Origin: Phocaeicola coprophilus
GTDB taxonomy: Bacteria > Bacteroidota > Bacteroidia > Bacteroidales > Bacteroidaceae
DNA length: 35,525 nt
Reading direction: 5' to 3'
Assembly: GCA_016900015.1 (NCBI GenBank)
Contig: JACJJM010000032.1
Span: forward strand, 1 to 35,525
The position numbers and the translations under genes are program-made. Below are positions 31,157-35,525 of this stretch, one piece after another; within the stretch, counting starts at the first letter, position 1, and each line of letters begins with the position of its first letter. The notes under the pieces are model-generated. The model did not search any database. It saw only the letters and a program-made list of their open reading frames with translations, and was not told the DNA's origin.

Positions 31157-33489
31157 TACGATTATATAAATATATCCATACAATATACATGCCGCTCGTC
31201 GTACTGGCCGCATGCGCGTCTCCCTTATCCGGTTTCGGGCAAGTATCCGCATGGGACAGAATCCGGATTGTCGGTAGAAACAGTTTTAATTATGACATCG
31301 ATGCCTTGAACCCTCCAACGTTAAGGAAAAACCGTTCCAGCCTGGTCGTTTATTCGGACAGAAATAACAATCAGGCATACGAAGACCCCTATTTCCAGCG
31401 AAAAGCGAAACAGCAAGAAATGGGTACAGCCTATTACGTCATCGGTGAAGAAAACGATAACTATGAATTAGTATGTGCCGATCCGGGTATTTTGGGCAAA
31501 CCCAAGATCTTTTTCAGTTTTCTCCTCAATAAGAAAAGGCATTTCAAAACACCAGAATCAGTGAAATACGTAGGCTGGATACCCAAAAACAACCTCCTGG
31601 CATACAGCCATGCCTTTGTGGACGAGAAAAACAATCTTCCCATAAAATACCGCATAGGAATAACCCATCCGGGAAGGCTGTTCAATCTATCAAAATATTT
31701 CAGAGGCGATACCCTAACCGTCTATAACGAACCATTCCTGAGAAACAAAATAGCCGGAGGCTTGCAAAACGGCCAAATCGTTTATGTCTATAAATACGAC
31801 CCAAGCGGACGTGCCGCCTTGGTATCGGATTGTCCGTCTTTGGAGGACACCTCACGGAAAATACTCGGCTGGGTACCTGCCGATTTCGTAGCCAAGGCTG
31901 GGCAACAACAGACATTTTTACTTCATACAGACAATTGGCGCGATTCCATACCCGGAATACAAAACCTGGCCGATACTTTTTACATTCATGAATACGATCT
32001 CCAATCGAAAGCCTTATTCAACTATCAAGGCAATACGACTTGTGAAGGTGATGATACGGAAATCAACTTTCCCGTAGCAGTCTGGAACCGTCACTCCAAT
32101 AACCTGATCAATATCAAAGGCGGAAATATTCCGGCAAGCGATATCCGGCGTATGGAAGCAGAGCATTCACAAATCAACATCCATTTTCTATTCTTTGACG
32201 GAGACAGCCCACAAGCAAACAGATTCAGCAATACACTTCAGAACCTAAAGTTGAAGCTGTTTCCAGAAAATTCATACGCTTTTACAGCCACCCTCATTTC
32301 GCCCGACGGCAACCGTTATTCTTCCCTTACTTCCGGCTTTGCTGAATGGCTTAATTTCATCAGTGATGCCACTACCCATAAAGAGCGGCTTCCCCAAGCG
32401 GACCAAGCCGGTCTCAATCCTGCCCTACAACATATTCTGGAAGCTGTCGGAGAATCAGCATTCAGTAGAAATATTTTTATCATTCTGGGCAGCAACCAAG
32501 ACTTAAACATCCGCAAAGACATTGTAAGGCATATCGCAAAGAAATCGGGCAGCTTCCTATTCGTCCAGACAAAACGCTCTACGGATAAGCCTTATCAAGA
32601 CTTTATTCTGCAAGCCAAATCCATTCAAAGCTATTTTTCGGAAGCTTATGTCGATTTTATCACCAATTACATTGTAGACGACAATTTGGTGAAACCAGAA
32701 TTCTTCCAAAACGTAGCTATGGAAGATGCCAATATTTACCTGTATGATGCCCCGGCAAACAGCCTTTCCGTCGGAGGAATCATTTTCCCCAAAGGACGAG
32801 GAATGTTACAGAACACGTCACTCGACCTGGCTCTGGACTCTCTTCACTCACAAATCCGCCAGGTAGACCAAACCTTGTTGAAATCCTTACATTTTTATGA
32901 ACATAAAATCGGCACCCTCCGTAGCAGTCCGACCAAGGGAATAGAAGAAATTCTTGCACGCTCAAGCCTGTCTGATACCCTCCCGTTGACCAATATCAGT
33001 CGCAACAGCATCCAAGACACCTACTATATCCGGTTGTCTGTTCCCGACTCTATATTGACCCGATACAAGAACGGCTATTTGTTCAATGCTTCAGAACTCG
33101 AAAACCTTTTGCAGAGATATAGAGGACTGCTACCGGAATTCACTGACAGTATCCGTAAAAAAGAGTTCCGGGTACTCCGCAGAGTTTACAGGAAACAACG
33201 GAGAAGCATTAACAAGGACTTTCACCGTAAGGTATTGAAGTTGAACCCAACCGTTGCAGACCTCTTCTACTACCGGACAGGCATCCAAGCCAATGAAGAA
33301 TTGCTTCAGACATTGAAAATTCGCCGTCTGAAGGTACGCAAGTGCAAAAAGAACGGCTTCCATGAAACATATTCGGTGCTGGTTGACAAGATGAAAAAAC
33401 TGGAAGATCTATACATGCAAAATGAATTTGAAACGGTAGATTTATCAGGAGATACTTATTACTTTATACCCAAACAATTCTTATTATAA
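31153..33489 (+). CDS. tssR: T6SS subtype iii protein TssR family
   Basis: About 778 residues from the ATG at 31153, which overlaps the PKD gene stop; an upstream frame to 31111 is not needed. An N-terminal signal (IYMPLVVLAACAS) contains a lipobox-like Leu-Ala-Ala-Cys, so it may be a lipoprotein, or cut as a normal signal peptide after SGFGQ. Two SH3-like segments precede a VWA-like region at about 335-500 (INIHFLFFDGDSPQANRFSNTLQNL, FSRNIFIILGSNQDLNIRKDIVRHI). The C-terminal 200 residues are helical and basic. TssR is unique to Bacteroidetes T6SS and would lie in the periplasm or at the outer membrane. Length and context fit. Confidence 0.83.
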   Translation: MIRLYKYIHTIYMPLVVLAACASPLSGFGQVSAWDRIRIVGRNSFNYDIDALNPPTLRKNRSSLVVYSDRNNNQAYEDPYFQRKAKQQEMGTAYYVIGEENDNYELVCADPGILGKPKIFFSFLLNKKRHFKTPESVKYVGWIPKNNLLAYSHAFVDEKNNLPIKYRIGITHPGRLFNLSKYFRGDTLTVYNEPFLRNKIAGGLQNGQIVYVYKYDPSGRAALVSDCPSLEDTSRKILGWVPADFVAKAGQQQTFLLHTDNWRDSIPGIQNLADTFYIHEYDLQSKALFNYQGNTTCEGDDTEINFPVAVWNRHSNNLINIKGGNIPASDIRRMEAEHSQINIHFLFFDGDSPQANRFSNTLQNLKLKLFPENSYAFTATLISPDGNRYSSLTSGFAEWLNFISDATTHKERLPQADQAGLNPALQHILEAVGESAFSRNIFIILGSNQDLNIRKDIVRHIAKKSGSFLFVQTKRSTDKPYQDFILQAKSIQSYFSEAYVDFITNYIVDDNLVKPEFFQNVAMEDANIYLYDAPANSLSVGGIIFPKGRGMLQNTSLDLALDSLHSQIRQVDQTLLKSLHFYEHKIGTLRSSPTKGIEEILARSSLSDTLPLTNISRNSIQDTYYIRLSVPDSILTRYKNGYLFNASELENLLQRYRGLLPEFTDSIRKKEFRVLRRVYRKQRRSINKDFHRKVLKLNPTVADLFYYRTGIQANEELLQTLKIRRLKVRKCKKNGFHETYSVLVDKMKKLEDLYMQNEFETVDLSGDTYYFIPKQFLL

Positions 33490-34283
33490 TGAATATGGAA
33501 CCAACAAAAGAACAATTGCAAGAAGAAATAATGGAGATATTGTATCAGAAAAGCCTCCAAAAGCCCCTTTGGGTAACATGTTCGGAAGTATATTGGAACA
33601 TCAAGAATATCAAAGTCAGCGAACGCAGCGTGCGCGAAGCGTTGGACTGGCTGGTGAAGAACGATGTTGTCATTTGTCAAGCCGAAAAATACCAGATCAG
33701 CAAACGAGAATTTATAGAAATGTCCGAGCGAAAAAAAACAGAAACAGATCATCCAGTTTCCCGGCAACCGGAAACAAAATATGCGAATACTTCGCAACAG
33801 GCGGAACATGCCCCTTCTCTGCGAACATCGCACAGCAGGAACAACCTGTTTTTCGTTATCATCGCACTTATCGCTTTCCTGTTAAGCGGAATCCTTATAG
33901 GCATTTTGCTTTTCAATCATTATGCCAAAGACGAAAATATCCATTCTGTTCCACAACTACAAATCACCCAAGAAGCAGACAGCATAACACTATCCAGCCT
34001 ACATGTACGAGGAATGGGATATATACAAGAAGAATACACCTTAAACCAAAATTTCAAGAACTTATCCCGTTCATTGAATGAACAGCAAGGCATTAACCAA
34101 GAAATTTTAGCCCAGTTACGTGTCCAACAAGAACAGATAAACTCATTGATGAAATACAATGAACAGCAAGCTTGTGCCATTGAACAGTATCAAAGACAGA
34201 TACATATCTACCTGTGGATATTGGGAGCAGCCGCACTTGTGACCAGCTCGCTCCTAATAGCCTGGTATGGTCGGCGCAATTAA
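33489..34283 (+). CDS. T6SS-locus winged-helix membrane protein
   Basis: A 264-residue protein. Residues 8-72 form a winged-helix-like domain (EEIMEILYQKSLQKPLWVTCSEVYWNIKNIKVSERSVREALDWLVKNDVVICQAEKYQIS). A charged linker follows, then a membrane helix at about 119-142 (LFFVIIALIAFLLSGILIGILLF), a periplasmic part with a Gln-rich coiled coil (about 185-232), and a last helix at 240-259. A winged-helix domain on the inner face of a membrane protein is unusual; it may be a protein-binding fold. Proteins of this design occur at the end of subtype iii operons (DUF5457-like). It starts one base before the tssR stop ends (TAATG). Confidence 0.65.
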   Translation: MNMEPTKEQLQEEIMEILYQKSLQKPLWVTCSEVYWNIKNIKVSERSVREALDWLVKNDVVICQAEKYQISKREFIEMSERKKTETDHPVSRQPETKYANTSQQAEHAPSLRTSHSRNNLFFVIIALIAFLLSGILIGILLFNHYAKDENIHSVPQLQITQEADSITLSSLHVRGMGYIQEEYTLNQNFKNLSRSLNEQQGINQEILAQLRVQQEQINSLMKYNEQQACAIEQYQRQIHIYLWILGAAALVTSSLLIAWYGRRN

Positions 34284-34331
34284 AAATTGTGCGCCTGATA
34301 TGTTAAATAGAGCAAAAATAAAAACCGGGAA

Positions 34332-34362
34332 TTGGATTTATGAATTCAATTCCCTATATTTG
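34332..34362 (+). promoter_or_regulatory. Promoter of the Hcp-like gene
   Basis: TTGG (34332-34335) is followed by 19 bases and then TATATTTG (34355-34362), a near-consensus Bacteroidetes promoter. It lies about 190 bases before the hcp ATG, so the transcript has a long leader. Confidence 0.7.
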
Positions 34363-34433
34363 CGATTAGCCGAGATGACGTTTTATTTTCCTTCTCTTTC
34401 TCCCATAAATAAACCAGATCGGTGAGTAAACAA

Positions 34434-34476
34434 GAGGGAATTTCAAAACAGTCATTTTGAAGTTTTCTCTTTTTTG
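34434..34476 (+). terminator. Terminator-like hairpin in the hcp leader
   Basis: A 15-bp stem with three G-T pairs (34434-34448 with 34455-34469) and the loop CAGTCA is followed directly by six T and then GTTT. It lies between the promoter at 34355 and the gene at 34552, so it could act as an attenuator or end a short RNA of about 105 bases. Confidence 0.6.
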
Positions 34477-34551
34477 TTTCAATGGGGATTCCAACATATC
34501 CAGCGCAAGAAAGAGAAGTTTCATTTGTTGTTTTAACTTAAGATTAATATT

Positions 34552-34929
34552 ATGAGTTCATCTGGAGGCATATTAGAATTTATAGGTTCAGAATTCAACG
34601 TATTATACTTGAAGCATGAGCCCAAACACCCGACTGATTCTAAGGATCCAACTTCTACAGCAGGAACCATTCAGGTCGTCATTGAACCCAATGAGAAGGT
34701 GGCTCTTATAGAAATCATACTGACCGCACAGTTCCGTCCGATGGAAGGCAAGATCCTTTACAAACTAACGGATGAAAGGGAAAAGATGGAAAAGTTCGTT
34801 TTCAAGAAAGCTTATATAACCAATTATCATACCGTTGAAGCCGATGAAAAGCTTCCGAAGGGAATCTCCATCACCTTCTCAGCAGAATCCATTGATAAAG
34901 GAGAAACGGAATCAAACATAGACCAATAG
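34552..34929 (+). CDS. tssD: T6SS tube protein TssD (Hcp-like)
   Basis: A 125-residue protein of the size of Bacteroidetes Hcp. The beta pattern GILEFIGSEFNVLYLKHE, then VALIEIILTAQFRPMEGKILYKL and the C-terminal FKKAYITNYHTVEADEKLPKGISITFSAESIDKG fits TssD, whose C-terminus has the same strand, Y-x-x-x-Y and Thr/Ser-Ala-x-x-Ile ending. The N-terminus lacks the most typical Hcp start, so this may be a divergent or special tube protein rather than the main one. It has its own promoter and leader and is followed 21 bases later by a PAAR-type effector gene, which suggests it carries or pairs with that effector. Confidence 0.72.
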   Translation: MSSSGGILEFIGSEFNVLYLKHEPKHPTDSKDPTSTAGTIQVVIEPNEKVALIEIILTAQFRPMEGKILYKLTDEREKMEKFVFKKAYITNYHTVEADEKLPKGISITFSAESIDKGETESNIDQ

Positions 34930-34950
34930 TTACCCATAAAATCCCTTATT

Positions 34951-35525
34951 ATGTCCACAGAAACGAGTTACTTCGACCAGGTGAGCGCTCAGCTCGAATC
35001 GACGGTGGGCGCGCAGGTGTCGGGCGTGGTGTCGGGCGTTTCCGAAAACGCCGAGGCGGGCGTCTCCCCGTCGGTGAACGCCCTCGACACGGGCCTGAAG
35101 GCCGCCGCCGCGCTGGGCGGGCTGGCAGACGGCGTGTGCGAGGCCGCCGCCGTGCCCGTGCTGGCGTCCCTGGGACTGAAGGGACAGGCGTGCCTGCCCG
35201 TTTCCAAGCAGCTCGACCCGGTCATCGGGGTGGACATACACCTGGTGAACATCCCGCCCGCCACAAGCGTGCCCATGCCGCACCCCTACATGGGCGTGCT
35301 GCTCTGCCCGCAGGACTTCCTCACGGCGGCCGTCTGCTCGTACATCCCCCCGCCCGGCCCGGCGTCCGAGGGAGGGGACGCGGACGCCGCGAAGCTCGCC
35401 GGGGCGGGGCACGCCGCCCTGACCATGGCCGTGGGCATGCTGGGCGCCACCGTCAAGATCGGGAGCTTCATACCCCGCGCCGTGGCCTCGACCCCCACGC
35501 GGAGCATCCCGCACGTGCCCATGGG
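34951..35525 (+). CDS. PAAR-like N-terminus of a large (Rhs-type) T6SS effector, partial
   Basis: The frame from the ATG at 34951 stays open to the window end (191 codons seen, no stop). It begins with a Ser, Val and Ala-rich segment. A region with KQLDPVIGVDIHLVNIPPATSVPMPHPYMGVLLCPQDF (about 79-116) and GATVKIGSFIPRAVASTPTRSIPHVPMG follows, which is the PAAR-like spike domain found at the start of Rhs proteins (conserved HPY/HPF and V-x-I-G-x-x-x-A). Two weak helical hydrophobic stretches lie near 40-60 and 150-165. The gene is strikingly GC-rich compared with everything to its left, a sign of separate origin. It follows the Hcp-like gene by 21 bases. Confidence 0.75.
   Translation, partial: MSTETSYFDQVSAQLESTVGAQVSGVVSGVSENAEAGVSPSVNALDTGLKAAAALGGLADGVCEAAAVPVLASLGLKGQACLPVSKQLDPVIGVDIHLVNIPPATSVPMPHPYMGVLLCPQDFLTAAVCSYIPPPGPASEGGDADAAKLAGAGHAALTMAVGMLGATVKIGSFIPRAVASTPTRSIPHVPM

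Overview
The window looks like part of a gut Bacteroidales genome (Bacteroides, Phocaeicola or Parabacteroides type). The evidence is the promoters of the TTTG-N19-TAnnTTTG type, the near absence of Shine-Dalgarno sequences, an IntDOT-like tyrosine recombinase, a PRTRC cluster with a conjugative-element topoisomerase, and a subtype iii (Bacteroidetes) type VI secretion system (T6SS). It reads as the left part of an integrated conjugative or mobilizable element that carries a T6SS. The right end and the transfer genes are not in the window.

Layout. (1) 1-4680: a tRNA-Asp gene, a tyrosine integrase reading away from it, small helix-turn-helix regulators, a membrane-anchored ComF-like phosphoribosyltransferase, an unknown small gene, and a cluster of TGTAAA motifs. 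(2) 4830-13835: a minus-strand maintenance operon with PRTRC E, C, a small ORF, F-like, B and ThiF, two small proteins, topoisomerase III, and a pair of DUF4099/DUF3945-type proteins. Two very large inverted repeats lie at 9552-9681 and 14272-14391. (3) 14448-18833: an AT-rich cargo island with a KAP-family P-loop ATPase plus a separate four-helix membrane protein (candidate defence pair), then a small helical protein, a glycine-rich membrane-active toxin candidate and a three-helix candidate immunity protein. (4) 19140-20212: an intact IS982-family element with a 7-bp target duplication. (5) 20471-35525: T6SS subtype iii genes tssE, F, H, G, N, K, two small coiled-coil membrane proteins (tssO and a relative), a PKD-domain protein, tssR, a winged-helix membrane protein, an Hcp-like gene, and the start of a very GC-rich PAAR/Rhs-like effector gene that runs off the window.

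The clearest single event is an IS1595-family insertion (20958-22047, 8-bp duplication AAAGCTGA) in the sixth to seventh codon of tssF. The insertion end supplies a TTG directly after the transposase stop codon, in frame with tssF, so the baseplate gene may still be translated with a replaced N-terminus. The T6SS genes form one long operon of short or overlapping junctions from a strong promoter at 20471. The Hcp gene has its own promoter and a long leader holding a terminator-like hairpin. tssB, tssC and vgrG are not in the window and probably lie to the right.

Function calls come from reading motifs by eye. No database search was run.
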